Shown: positions 23,971 to 37,139, counted from the first letter of the stretch. The stretch is DNA of 64,000 nt from Lumnitzera littorea (GCA_024138015.1 JAMXBB010000003.1:9927997-9991996), one strand, 5' to 3'. Notes: generated by a model from the letters alone, not told the origin. Made by a program: numbers and translations.

Positions 23971-26007
23971 TTACTCCATCTTAAAATTACAAGAATGAGG
24001 TGCCACATTTCCATCCTTATGCAATATTCGATGCCCCGGCTGCTTCTGTTGAAGCAGAAGTTGATATTCCTCCACCTGGAAATTACCACTGTTCCGTTGC
24101 AGCTGCTGTGTTGATAGAAAATTGTTCACACCATCGTTGTAGTTGGCATAGAGTTGCTGAACTTGCCCTATTCCGAAAGAGCCAATTCGTGCTGCTAATT
24201 CCCCATTAAGCATCATATCACTATTCAGAATCTTCAAATACTTAATTTCCTTTCTTATTGCATCATTCAAGGCTGCAAAAAGAATATGAGAAATAAAAGG
24301 TCAATCATCAGTTGACAAAATATAGAAATTTTAGAGTAAAATGTCTGAAAAAATGGGAAGGATTCAGGTCATTAATAAACTTGCTACAAGAATCACTGTC
24401 ATTTTAGTTTGATCCATGAAATATGAAAAGAACACATCATGTGTTCTAGCTTTTGTAAGTACATTTTCTTTTCTTTATTTTTTTTCTTTTTCAGCCATTT
24501 CATATTACAACTTGGGGATGGGAGGGTTTGGAACTTGTCTATTCCGTTATAAGACCCGTGTCCAGGTTATTAGTGTCTATCCTTTCCTAGACTTATTCGA
24601 TTTTGCCAATATTAGTCATTTGACAAGATAAAAAACAAAAGTTAGAATTATAAGAAAACATGTTAATGAGGGTTTTGAATGAATGAATGATACCCACCAT
24701 CTTGCAAAAGAACCTGCTGCTGTATTGATTGCGACTTCAGCTTCAATTCACTGTTCTCAGCATCCAGAACTGCTATTTCTCTCTGTCAAAATGACAAAAG
24801 GAGAAATCATGATTCGAGAAATCAAAACTTGACGACACAAATTTCCCTTGCATAGGCTGAAACATGCGCGTCTCTTTTTGGTCTTCAATCCATACATTCA
24901 TGACGTTACATATTGAACATTCACCATCCATGGCAACAGTTGATTAACCAAAACAGGGATACCGAACCAAGACAGGAAAGTTTCATCTCGTAAGGGAATT
25001 TAAAGGGCAAATCGATCTCGTATTTCATTTTCCATTGGGTAGTCTAGTTGGTAATGTATGGAATCAAAGCAGCTGATAAACCTCCTTCCAAATGAATAGA
25101 CATAACTTACCTGCAAAGCCACCAAATGTGCAGTCAAGGATGCTGCTTCAACCTTAAGGGCATTCACCTTCATCTCCAGTTCCATTCTATACTGAATCTT
25201 CCTTTGCTTCGATCGCGCTGCTGACTGTCTATTCGACAAGATTCTACAAGCAACGACAAAATGATACCAGCCAACCACATGTAGAAAACCACCAAAATGA
25301 AGTGATAAAATTAAGAGAACATATGCTATAAAGAAAAAACAACATAGTCAATGATAATAAGCTTGGAAAAATTCCTGGATCAAACGAAGAATTCCTAGCA
25401 ATCCTTTTTCTAGGACATTGATTTTAACTCAAACGAGATGCGCTTGTTGAGAAACAATCTATTAAAAGTATACCAACCTCCTTACTCGTCTCGGATCAAC
25501 AAGAGCAATCTCTGCAAGCTTTTCAGCGGAGAGTACCTTCCTTCTTCCCATTGCCATAAGAGGAATCACCCTGGAACCATTACTAGATGGCGGTATCTCG
25601 CTCATAGCATAAGCAGTGTCGACAACATCCATTGACTGCTTATGCTTATCTTCATTCTCCAGAGGAGCACACACAACCTCAGCAACACCAGCATTTCGAT
25701 CGAATGCTACAGAAGTATTTGATTGCTGCTGTTGCTGCGGCTTATTGGAAGGCATGGGGTCATCAGTCTCATCAGACGATACAGGCTCGCTTCGAGTACC
25801 ATCATCATCATCATCGCCACTGCTGTCATCCTGAACGTTAAGGTCTAAAATGGCATCATGGAGAGTTGTAATGTCAGAATGTGCACGGCGATGACCCCTT
25901 TTCTTAGGTGGAACGCTGCTCAATAGGCTGATTTCATTGCCAAGGTTATTAGTAGTGTTGTGATCATCAATCTCACCTGGCAATTTGCGATCTTCATCTG
26001 AACTCAT
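23971..26007 (-). CDS. Group I bZIP transcription factor (VIP1/RF2-like)
   Basis: Sequence-specific DNA-binding regulator of 349 aa in four exons (minus strand): 26,007-25,478; 25,243-25,111; 24,782-24,698; 24,272-23,971. All junctions are GT..AG and in frame. The basic region around residues 172-196 contains NRQSAARSK, with N181-x7-K189; Lys in place of the usual Arg marks plant group I. The zipper has Leu at 199, 206, 213, 220, 227 and 234, exact heptads, then continues through I241. The N-terminus carries KKRGHRRAHSD with Ser44 in an RxxS-type setting that in group I relatives is a kinase and 14-3-3 site (family knowledge), an Asp run near 62-68 and a Gln run near 90. The C-terminus is Gln-rich (QLQR, QLLLQQKQ). 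Family members act in vascular, osmosensory or cell-wall responses; the role here is unknown. Length matches the family (about 340-370 aa). Start chosen as the first ATG after a good TATA box. Confidence 0.92.
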
Positions 26008-26078
26008 TGTGTATGGTTACACAAGGACTGGAAGGCAAATTTTTTGATAGACAATGATGTCTATGAAAACTATGTCAG

Positions 26079-26086
26079 TATTTATA
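26079..26086 (-). promoter_or_regulatory. TATA box of the bZIP gene
   Basis: TATAAATA on the minus strand, 72 bases upstream of the ATG at 26,007. This spacing leaves a 5' leader of about 40 bases. No other TATA-like box lies nearer. Confidence 0.65.
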
Positions 26087-26141
26087 GCACATAAATGCAC
26101 TATTGGGTTCATGTATATCCAATTTTACTATCTTTTAGTGT

Positions 26142-26295
26142 ATAAACTTTTATTTTTTTATAATTTAATATCTATATTTTCAATTTATTATTTGTACTTT
26201 CAATTTAATTGACAATTTAGTACCTAAGTTTACACTAAAGTGTAAAGACACTAAATCACCCAAAAAAATTTAATAATAAAAATAAAAGTTTAAAT
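26142..26295. mobile_element. Possible small MITE in the bZIP promoter
   Basis: Arms at about 26,142-26,169 and 26,268-26,295 are inverted copies sharing TAAACTTTTATTTTT. The centre includes ACACTAAAGTGTAAAG, itself partly palindromic. It lies about 60-210 bases upstream of the bZIP TATA box. Low complexity makes chance pairing possible, and no TSD was found. Confidence 0.35.
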
Positions 26296-26624
26296 GCAAT
26301 ATTATCGAAAAATCAAAAGTACGGACACTTATAATGATTTTATCCATATTTGTAGTCTTGGGAAATTTTTATGCTGTGATATGGTTATTTTGATCAGTCA
26401 TTTTCATTTGTTTTGGTAAGTCTTCTATACATTATCTGATGGCTTTAAATATTTGTAAATTTTTAAAAGACTGCTGATACAATTTCTTTTCTTGCTCATT
26501 AAGGATTATATATACCCGCCATTTGAGGAGGATGCAAACTCATAAGTCTTGCCTAAAATCTCTATAATTGCTTTGAGCAATAAATACCATATTAAAATTC
26601 AATACAAAATTTCACTCGAGATGT

Positions 26625-28280
26625 GATTTTAGGAAAAATATCGTAGAGTTTTAGCAACAAATCCTCTCAAAAGCCACCTCTACTACAATAGTTAAAAGAA
26701 TCCTAAAAAATTCTAATTGCCATTACAAAATTTTTACCAAATCATTTTTTATTTCTACCTTGCAAGGTGCTAGAAGGCAATCTTTTGGTAGTATGGATAT
26801 GACAAATCAGCATTCCAATCCCCATTGAAGTAATATATCTTATTATCTTTTGAAATATATGTAAAGCTCTAAATGAATCCGACTGACTTGAATAGTGTTA
26901 AGTTATAAATTAAATTAAATTTCAAAATATGGATCAAGCTTGATGAAGCTTAAATTTATGAACTCAATCTCAACTCGTGAAGCTATTCAATGAGCTAGAC
27001 CATGCTTAATTAAATTCATTCAACTTGATTATTTTACAAAAGGATAATAATTTTTTAACTTCATTTGAGAAAAATTATAAAAACAGTGTGGCTTTTGTAA
27101 ACTTAAAACCTGTGTTTTGTTTCTTAACAAACTCATCATTTGTGTCTTATTTGTATTTATGGATGCCATTTAGGGGATATGTGTGTCAGCTTCTAATTGA
27201 TTCATAATAATATTTTTAAAAATATAATGTCACTAAATATAATCTATTGAATAAAATAATAATTGAGCTTTAATAATACTAAATTTAAACACACACGCAC
27301 ACATAAAAAACAAAGGGAGAAAGGTCATCAAACCTGAGGGAAGCACTTAGCTTACCACCCCAATGGGGGTCTTGGTGGTGAAGCCTAGGATCCATCCGCG
27401 CGGGTTACTACACCGGAAATTGATAAAGGCAAAAAGAAAATGAATTATAGTGAAAAACCCAACCGGCCATGGTAAGATTGTGCGACCTTACTACAACCCA
27501 TTCGAAATTTTAACTAAATTTTCTTCCTTTTTTTTTTTTTTTTGAGATAATAGTTGTCTATCCACCATCATAGACGGGTCACACCATCCAATAACTTCTG
27601 AAAACAATTAGCCACTGCCTCGAAGGGGCTACATGAGAGTCATCCCAACCCCTATCTCTCACCCTGCACGGGATTAGTGGTGGCTCAACTGCTTGTCTAG
27701 TGTTTGTACACCTTTGTCATTTTATTTTTAACATTATTCTTTGATCTTATTTACTATATCTTTTATTCTTTTTCATTATTAATTTAATTGATTATATTTA
27801 ATAATATTTTTTATATAATTATTATGCATCAATCGAAAGCTTACATGTATTTTTTGAATAATATTAACATATAGAAATGAAATGTAAGTACTAAGTTTAC
27901 TAAAAACAAAAATATAAATTATGATTTCACAAAAGCATCAAAACACAAGTCATTTTCTTTTTGTAATTTTCCCTAAATTCATATTGAAATTGAAACTTGA
28001 ATAAACTAGATAATAATTAATATACATTTTAGGTCAACGTGAGCTCGATATGCTTAATAAATATTGGTCAAGTTGAGCTATTTAAGTAGCTCAAGTCTAC
28101 AATATAGCCATATCAAATTTGAGTCACATTTATTGCCCTAGGTATTTGTTGTGTTGCATTCTACCATTTAAGGTAAAATATTTGTTGTATAAATGCTAAA
28201 AGTTATATTTAGTAAACATGAATTGGTTTTAAAAAATAAAATCCTCCACCATATCCATCGTCAGCTCTTACCTTAAAATC
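26625..28280 (+). repeat. Tandem duplication, unit 1
   Basis: Aligns over its whole length with 28,607-30,215 in the same order and orientation. Shared landmarks are TTTTAGCAA(C/T)AAATCC near the start, a TTTTGGTAG word, TAAACTCATCAT, an AAACCCAAC block, a poly-T, CACCCTGCA(C/T)GG, and a TTATATT(T/G)AG(T/C)AAACATGAA end. No ORF is shared between the units, so it is non-coding repeat DNA. The units are clearly diverged, so the duplication is old. What the unit is could not be determined. Confidence 0.75.
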
Positions 28281-28606
28281 AATTACAGTAAAATGGAATT
28301 GTATCCCCTTATATTTGGTTAGACCCTTTAACTTTGAAATGAAGTGCTTAGAATCCAAATACTTGAAAAGCATGTTTTCAATCTCTATCATGATATAGTT
28401 CCCTTGAATAAAATAATAAAAACACTAAAAGCACTTTTATATTATATTTTAAATAATAAAATGGTCGTGTAGAAGCCAAAAATTACAATTTAAAAGATTT
28501 AGCCTTCTAAACGTTTAATTTCTAACGTAAGGGAAATAAGTGCATATGGAAAAAATACGAGTATTATTTACAATTTGTCTTATATTTATTTATAACCGAA
28601 GCTGTT

Positions 28607-30215
28607 GTTTTAGGAAAATATTATCAAAGTTTTAGCAATAAATCCTTGAAAGCCACCCGTAATCCTAAAAATTCAGATCTCATAATTACTATTACAAACT
28701 TTTTACCTAATCAATTTTTATTTCTACTTTGCGAGGTGCTTAAAGGCAAACTTTTGGTAGCATCATTACATTAGTGACATGCCAAAACAACATTCTAGTC
28801 CCTATTGAGGTAATATACTATCTTTTGGAATATAAGTAGAGCTTTAAAAGTGGAATTGAATTGAATAGTATTAAATTCAAGTTTAAGCTCCACCTTAAAA
28901 TACAAATAGAAATGAAAGTCAAAGTGTTATTCAATTATTAATTAAACTCATTCAACTTGATTATTTTAGTAAAAAAGTGATAATTTTTTAAGTTAATTTT
29001 AGAAAAATTATAAAAACAAGATGTGTTGTGATGCTTTTATAAACTTAAGAACTTATGTTTTGGTTTATAATAAACTCATCATCTGCTTTTTATTTTTATC
29101 TATTAATGCCATTAAGAGGATATGTGTTAGTTTTCATTTGGTTCATAATAATTAATTTTAAATAATTTTACAAAATTTAAGAAAATATACATCCCTCCCC
29201 ACCCAGTTTGAGTGCCACTAAATGGTAGCAGGCTACCTTAAGGTCTTGAAGTGCCGACTAAGTGTTAAAAGACATAAGTAGGTTATGACCAAGGTAGGGA
29301 GGTTTCACTACCCATAACCTAGAAATTGATAAAAGGATAAAAAATGGAAAATTTTGGCCAAAAACCCAACTAATTGTAGTAGGATTGCATGACCTTACTA
29401 TGATCCATTAGGTTTTCTAATTGAGATTTTTTTTTTCTTTCTTTAATTCTTATGATTGTAGGTGGTGAACCAACATCATGAGTGGGTCAAATGATCCACT
29501 AGCTTTTTTTATAACAGCCCAACTACTCTTAGGCTTATCAACAATTGGCCACTATCTTAAGGGAGTTATGTATGAATCATCCTAACCCTTACCCCTCACC
29601 CTGCATGGGGATAGTGGCTGCCCAATGCTTCCTTAGAGTTTGTGTGACCTTTGTTTTTTATTATTTTGCATCATTATTTGTTCTTACTTACTATATATTT
29701 TTAATTCTTTTTATTATATTTTTTAATTAATAAGATTGTTATTTGATTTAATTTTTAATAAATAGTAATGAAATATACGTAATGAGTTTGCTAAAAAAAC
29801 CAAAACATAAGTTATGATTTCATAGAAGCATCAAACTACGATTCACCTTTTTTTTTATAATTTTCCTAAATTCATATTGAAATTTAAACCTAATTGAATT
29901 TGATAAAAGTTAATATACAATTAAGGTCAACTTAAGTTTGATTAAACTCGCAAACCTAATATGCTTAATAAGTATTAGTCAAATGTGGCCCGAATAAGCT
30001 ATTTAAATAGCTTAAGTCCACAGTCGACTTAAGTATAGCTACATCAAATTCGAGTGACATTTATTACCTTAGTTATGGTTGTGTTGTATCCGACCGTTAA
30101 AGGTAAAGTATCTATTACTACACATAAATGTTAAAAAGTTATATTGAGCAAACATGAAGTGGCTTTAGAAATAAAAATCCTCTATAATATCCATTATTGA
30201 CACTTACCTTATAAT
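28607..30215 (+). repeat. Tandem duplication, unit 2
   Basis: Second head-to-tail copy of 26,625-28,280, with a start-to-start offset of about 1.98 kb. The intervening 28,281-28,606 has no counterpart. Copy differences include many C/T and G/A changes and small indels; the central GC-rich part has diverged most. Confidence 0.75.
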
Positions 30216-30550
30216 GTCCTTACACCAATCCTAATACGTCGATACTCTTTCTTTAGCAATGATACGTACAAAGGTTTCAACATAAGTGCCTTTAAACACA
30301 CACTTATCTTAAGATATAGTTTTTCTCTTCTCAACAATTTAAATACAACTCTAAGATGGTGTCAATGTTCCTCTACATAAGTGCTATACGCCAATATATC
30401 AAAAAAAAAAAAAAAATACAAGCTTCCTTAATTATAACTTGAATAAATGATTCTTTAGAGCTTAAGGAGTAGATGGAACATTAGTAATTTCAAAGGGTAG
30501 AACTAAGAACTCCAACCTTTGTCAATATTAAAAGCTATTTTGTAGACATC
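30216..30550. other. Non-coding spacer
   Basis: About 330 bases with no recognised feature except a poly-A run near 30,400. It ends in the TAAGG target duplication of the next LTR. Confidence 0.4.
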
Positions 30551-31923
30551 TAAGGTATCACACTCTAAAATAATAAAGTTGTAACAATCCCGTCATATAA
30601 ACTATTATAGAATAGAAGCTTACCTTACAACTACTATCTTAGACCTGATTTACACAAGACATTTATGATTATCCTGCTTTAAAGTAGATAGTTTATAAAT
30701 TAAATATGTTATTTACCTATGAAATTATGAAAAATACATATTTATACTAAAATAACTTAAGTATATTCATAAGATTTAGTAGCTTAATCATAATCTACTT
30801 GAGTAATACATTAATTAATATTAAAAGCTTTAAAGATAAAATCCAAACTTGAGAGTATAATTGATCCTTAGTTTTATATCCTCACTTTCCAAAATCTAAC
30901 AGTTGTTAGTTTCAAGGTAACTATATATTTACTTCATAGCTAAAACCCACAACAACATCTATAGGAATGTAAGTATCTAACCATTCAATAAGTTGGGATG
31001 GAGACTTAAAACTATACATTAAACATAAATAGGGTTATCAACAAAATTAGTTAGATATAATGCATGTATAAACGAATGCCATCGCACAACGTTATCCGGT
31101 CTGTCGTGAAATTAGAAAAGTTTTACTTTCTTTAATCTGGGTTGAGGAGTTTAGTGTACATATCAACAGCTCATAACTAAACCCAGACTTGTATAATGAA
31201 GACATTGTTCCTCTTGCAACTACCTTCAAACCATTAACTTCACCATTTCACGACCTCCTCTACTATCACTTAATTCGACTAAGGATAAAAAAGGGACCAT
31301 TATGCTATCTAGCGGTATCCCTTTCAAAGGGGTTGATATTTGGCTGAAGAACCCTAAAAATTTTCCCTAATGGGTTACTCTATAAGTCCAAGAGTTACAA
31401 GTCATATATTTAGTTAGATCCAATTTAAGGTATTCAAGTATTTCATACAAATCGCACAACTTTCAATCTAAAACATTAAACCAAAATCATGTAATCAAAT
31501 CTAGAAACATGCATACATAGATTTACGCACAATTAATTATCTAACAAACATAATAAAGTATAATCCAAAGTCTTTGAGTACCATAAATAGTACTCCAAAA
31601 TAGAGTAAAATATTGATCCTAACTTACTTAGATTTCTCGCTTGCTCATTTAAAGTGTGACTTGCATCAGCTATTACCGATAATCCCTATAATACAACTAT
31701 TATTTTAATACTCATATAACTATTTTATATAGGTTTATTTTGTGATTCTTAATGTCATATTTAGTTTAGGGTTTTATTATTCCTAATTATTCAGGTTTTT
31801 AGGTCTCATACAATTATTATTAATTTAGGATAGGTTATGATTATTCAGTTTCTAATTATGAGTTTTATAGGTGAATCCTAGGAACTCATTCCGAACTATT
31901 ATGTGACATTAAGCGCATTACAT

Positions 31924-32796
31924 ATAGTTGTGCAAGCAGGCTAAGTGGGCCAATCCGCCCTGCCATGCATTGGCCTGCAAGTTAAGTAGGTTGGCTTGCT
32001 TATAGATGTGAGCTGAAATTTTCAACCCAACCCACCCAACGGTGAGTTAACAGGTAAAGTAGGCTAACTCGTGAATTATATAGAATATTTACAAATTATA
32101 AATCATATCAGTTTCAATGTTTATATTTAGCTTTTATTTACTATAATATTTAATTTTGATTTCATTTTTAAATATATTCATAACTTCATAAAAATGAAAA
32201 AAACAAAAGAAGTAAATTGTTTCTTAGACTTATTTAACAATATATCAAATCGTATTTATAATTATTTTTACATAACAATAATGATCATATACACTATGAT
32301 ATTAATATGATGATTAACTTCATTATGCAATTATTTTGAATGTTCTATCTAAGTTAGAATATAAGGTAACTATATACTATATTTATTATTTCTTACTACA
32401 AATAGTTAATAATAAACACATTTTTACTGTATGATATATTAAACAATATACTATAGTTAATTGGATATAAGCTTGATATATAATAGTGCTTTCAATTTGA
32501 TGATTTAATATGTTTTGAAATGAAATAAAATATCAATTATATTTATGAAAACTCAATCCTAAAACATAAAATGCATCTAAATGAAACGCATGAATAAAGA
32601 ATTATAAGTTTTTTTCTTTCTTTTTTTTTTCAGTGCGGGTTGGCCTGCCAACCCGCTTCGCAATAGGTTGACTTGCTTAGACTCATGGGTTAAAAAAGCT
32701 CCATCTAAGTGAGTCAAAATTTTTTAACCAACCTCGCATTTTTTTACAGGTTATGTGGGTTGACCCATGTAACCTGCCTCGCTTGTACAACTCTAA
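31924..32796. mobile_element. hAT-like non-autonomous element (873 bp)
   Basis: Ends are inverted: TAGTTGTGCAAGC at the left, and TAGAGTTGTACAAGC when the right end is reverse-complemented. Sub-terminal GC-rich blocks with GGTTGGC and GGGTTGG words on both sides flank an AT-rich centre. Flanks CATTACAT (31,916-31,923) and TATTACAT (32,797-32,804) form an 8-bp TSD with one C/T change, the length typical of hAT elements. The other LTR copy lacks the insert at the matching site (about 2,965), so it arrived after the LTR. No transposase is coded. Confidence 0.72.
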
Positions 32797-33967
32797 TATT
32801 ACATTTGAGTATCTTAAATCTCGTATTTAGCTCCTAATTAGTATTTTAATCCGTATAGTACACTATATTTCTATTTTAACTACCAAATTAGCTCTCGTTG
32901 TGAGAATAACCTACATTTTTCATATAATTTTGTAAATTTACCTTCCAAATCATATTTATATCATATTCCTAATATTATAATACTATTAATTTTTACCTAA
33001 TATTTTCTACCCATTTAATTCCTATATACACATTATGTATTATTACATATTATATACTTATATCACCTATCTAACACTTTTGACACTACATATATCATTG
33101 TTCATCATACAATAACATATAAAAATGTCTAATTATATATTAAATCAGAATAAATGCCTAATTAACCCTAAATTATAAAATTAACTTAAAATATAGCATT
33201 CTATCTATTACATATAACTACATAATATACATAATAATTACATCTAACACCCTTAATGCTACAAATAACATACCACATAAGAAATTAACTACCTAAACAC
33301 CTAATTATACACTAAATTAGTAATTATCCATTTAATTACTAAATTAACTCAAAATCATCATTTTGTATATCATTTTAAGGCCTAAAAATTATATAAAAAT
33401 TTTAAAAATAGATTTATAAAAAATCTCTTCATAGCACTATTTTAAATATTCTAAATAGCTTACATAAAAATTTTAAACTTGAAACTATACTATTAAGATT
33501 ATTTATTTCAATATTGAAAATTAGCTTAAGTTTAGTCATTTCTTAAGAGTAGTATATTTTGAGTCATAATTTTATCAAATTGATATTTTTTTTTTCCTAA
33601 ATTTACATGCAAAAATATTTTAGAATACCAAATTTCATAATTTTTCATGCATATTTAATATTTTTAGTAAATTAAATAAATTATAAAGAAAAATTGGAAC
33701 TCACTAATTAAAGGGCCTCTAGCCACTAGTAGTGGCCCCACCATTATTGGCAGCTCTAGGCGTAGGCTCCACTATCTAGTGATGGTAGCCGTTTCTTCAT
33801 AGGTGGTGGTCGGATATGGGTTCCATTTATAAGCTTTAAATGCACACTATTTTGTCTAATTTTTCTAAAATTAGTTTTTCCTCTCTTCTCTTCTCTCCCT
33901 AGGTTTTTTTTTTTTTTTTTTTTCTGATGCTCAACTAACCAAAATGGGGTTTGAAGAGGTTTTTTTG

Positions 33968-33975
33968 TATTTATA
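33968..33975 (-). promoter_or_regulatory. TATA box of LTR copy 2
   Basis: TATAAATA on the minus strand, at the position equivalent to 4,126-4,133 in copy 1, retained despite heavy decay around it. Confidence 0.45.
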
Positions 33976-34592
33976 GCAGAGGTTAGATTTTCTCTTTAAT
34001 TTTTCTTGTGATATTTGTTCCTTATCCTCTTCTCTTTTAATTTCTATATGTCTTAATTTAATAGGTTGTATTTTTTTCTTTAATTTATAGCATGTCAGGC
34101 CTCATTTCTGGATATTTCCACACTCTTCCATATTTTTCTTGATTTTTTCTTAATTTTTTATGAATTTTCTTTAAATAATTAATATTGTTTTAACATATTT
34201 CAAATATTGTAAGTAATTTCGCATATTTGTATTTACACGAAAATACATATATGGCATAAATAAATACTCATAGATATTGTTTAATTTATTTTATGATTTT
34301 CAGTATGCATATAATTTATATATATCGATTCGTTAGTTATTGAAACTCGTTTTATACGTTTCTAATAAATAACAAGGAATATACATATAATTCAATATTA
34401 TAATAATTAATTATTTTATTATTTATTTTCCTAAATCTAAACTCGTGGAATTACTTTTACGAATATTTCTAACTCCATTGTAAAATTTGGGCTCAATCAG
34501 AAAATTTATGCTACTACCCTAAATTTTATAAACCGTTTCCTAACCAACCAATTGTGAGTTAATCACCAATTTTTATAGGACCTCACACAAGG

Positions 34593-36500
34593 GGCACATT
34601 TTAATATGAGGATTGTAGGTCTCAAATCTAACTTACTAAAACAACTTACTCTATACAACTCATTAAAAGGATCTTCTATCATAATAAGGAACCAATCCTT
34701 AATAGTTAATCGTAAACTTTTTTAACTCTATAGTCTATACATGCACCATCTATTATCCTTAATTTCTACTAAAACAATAGCGGACGGATAAAGATTGACT
34801 AGGTTGAATGATTCCATTTCTCAAGATTTGTTTTACTATTTTTTTTATAATAGTCTTTTGAGTAGAAAATTGTCTATAAGGCCTTAAATTAATGGGATTA
34901 CCTTGTTCCTAAGTTGAATATAATGGTTTAATTCATGACTTATGATACTTTTACGCTCTTCAAATAAATTCTGAAACACTTCTAACAAGTCAAGCCTGTA
35001 TGGACTAAGAGGTTAAAAATACAAGGATTGCTACTAACAAGCTACAAGGTATTAAGCTTACCAATTGCCAATTTTTAGGCTTTAATGGAGACTTACTTAT
35101 GAGTTCCCTAGGTGCCAATGACCTATTTAGAAGCTCTCTGAGTACTATAGACCTACTAGAGATCTTATATAGAGACCTATTTGAAAGCTCATCCTATGAA
35201 GACTTGTTTAAGAAGCTTATATGGAAACCTGCTACCTGTTAAAGAGCTCAACATAATAGGTCGCCAAAAGAGAATAAGTCATTGGAACCAAGTCATCAGA
35301 ATAGGTTAGCAAAATCATGTTGAAGGTAAACAAGTCAACACAAATAGGTCAACAAAAATACTGATCAGCTCAAAACAAGTCATCCGAGTCATAACAACTC
35401 ATCACCTAAATAGCTCATTTGCCCACCTATTTTTTAGTTGTGTTGTCAAGATTTCATATTTCTTATATTGTTACCAAATTGTCCTCATGTTGTACTTTAT
35501 ATTTACAAGAATGCCACTAGAGCATCCTTTGTCTCATTTTATTCATAAATTTGCCACATGTATAAATAGGATAGTTATGTAGGGTTTTAGATAGATTTTT
35601 AGCAAATTAATGAAACTTCCTCAAGTTTTTCCATGAAAGACTCTTCTTCTTCAGCTCTTATCAAACCCTTAAGTAAGGTTTGTGGTGAGTAATCCTTCAA
35701 CTTAGATTGATGCATCACATTCGGCGAGTTATTGGTCGTGTTGAGTTTGAGTAGCGTGTCACATCGATTAAGTGACTAACAGATTTGATTACCTTCTACC
35801 CAAATCTATCTACTTTTCCTCGACAGCTTCAAAGGACTCATCTACACTATAATAAAACCTCGTTAGAGGCACACCCGCTTTTTTCATGGCATATCAACTA
35901 CTAGAGTGAGTTAGTAATTAAGAAAGACCCATACCTTTAATTGGCTTCACCACTTCTTTTTCACCCATAAGCTCACAAGTTTAACCATTTGGGCTTATGT
36001 CACCTAATTAAGTCAACATTGAATACCTAAGAATAAATCGTAGCTTTGCAATAGTAAATAATGCGTGTCAGCTTCAAATTTTTTGTTTTGCATTATTCAT
36101 GAAAAGTGTAACAAGGTAATACCATCAAGTAATGTAACCATTGAAAACCTAATCTCTTTGAGTGTAACATTTTAATTGCTAGGCAGGCTTTCTCATCTAA
36201 GAAAAAATGAGGGAACTTCCCATATCTACAAGAACTCACAACTGACATTTCTCATAATAACCATGCAATCTCATACTTCCATTTTCACATTTGGTCATTA
36301 CTCTTAAGAGTCCATAGGTCCAATTTCAACAATCCTTTTTCTAACTTCAATTCCTCATCTTTTTTCAACCCCTTTACTTCCTTCTTATCAGCCTTTAGAA
36401 CCAATATGTTAAGTTATTTTTGCTTGTACTTATGCCAAGATCAAAGGGTTCATCACATCAGGCATGGATTTTTATCTTCTTATCTCCTCTAGCTCCTTTA
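34593..36500 (+). mobile_element. LTR-like relic
   Basis: No ORF of note. A TATAAATAGG box at 35,561-35,570 is followed by leader-like sequence to about 35,850, resembling the R/U5 of a plus-strand LTR. Upstream, 35,090-35,420 repeats short words (CTCATC, AGGTC, AAGTCA, AGCTC) in the manner of LTR U3 regions. No termini, primer site or gag could be confirmed. Confidence 0.35.
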
Positions 36501-37139
36501 ACATAAGTTTATTTGAAGATCCATTGGATGAAAAAATTTGGTGAAGAGCACTATCAGGTTTTATATTCTAGTTTGGTGAGTTTGAAAAGGCATTATTGTA
36601 GTTGTTTTCACGTGACTTTGTTATTGGGAAATGTGTTCGGGAAAAGTGTATGCTTTGTTGATAGAAGCATTTGTGTCATGGCAAAGTTAGATGACTGAAC
36701 TTTATAACTAACCAAAAATAAATAAATAAATAAATTAGTCAACCATGTTGAATAAACCTCTTTGGTAAGGAGGAAAAAATCAACCTCTGTAACTTCTAAT
36801 CCACTTAAGCATTAAAATTACAACTTTAGACTAATATGACGACTTTTATTACGACTAACCGTTGCATTTAAATGCTTTATTGGGATTGTGAAAGTAATAG
36901 TATTTTTTATATTGTAAAAAACTATAAAGAAAATTATAGATTGCATTAGTTGCTTACTATTGCAAAGTTCCATAAAGTACATATTCTAACATGGTTCCAC
37001 AAAGTTATAGTAGTTAGTTTTTAAAAAATCTACATGATAACTCTTATTTTAAACATATTTCACATGGTGATTTTATAATATTTCCCTTACATTTTTTGTT
37101 TTCTTTAAAGAAATTGATACTTAATTGAGTAAAATTTTG
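36501..37139. other. Non-coding, nothing recognised
   Basis: No gene. A short (AAAT)n microsatellite lies at about 36,717-36,736. Confidence 0.4.

Larger units (their letters stand above)
30556..34587 (-). mobile_element. Solo LTR, family B copy 2, decayed, with MITE inside
   Basis: Homologous to 1,614-4,727 from end to end. It starts TATCACACTCTAAAATAATA, which aligns with the first copy using only C/T and G/A changes, and ends GACCTCACA. Flanks are TAAGG (30,551-30,555) and CAAGG (34,588-34,592), a 5-bp TSD with one transition. Without the 873-bp MITE at 31,924-32,796 its length is about 3.15 kb, against 3,114 bp for copy 1. The minus-strand TATA box is kept at 33,968-33,975. Separate TSDs show the two LTRs inserted independently and are not the two ends of one element. 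No internal coding region is attached. Confidence 0.72.

Noticed and set aside
25616..25841. Plus-strand ORFs over the bZIP gene
   Set aside because: They are antisense reflections of bZIP exon 1 (His, Cys or Ser runs mirror the Asp and Gln codon runs).
1614..34587. The two family B LTRs as the ends of one 33-kb retrotransposon
   Set aside because: Each has its own TSD (CCCCC and TAAGG/CAAGG), they are strongly diverged, and unrelated genes and elements lie between them.
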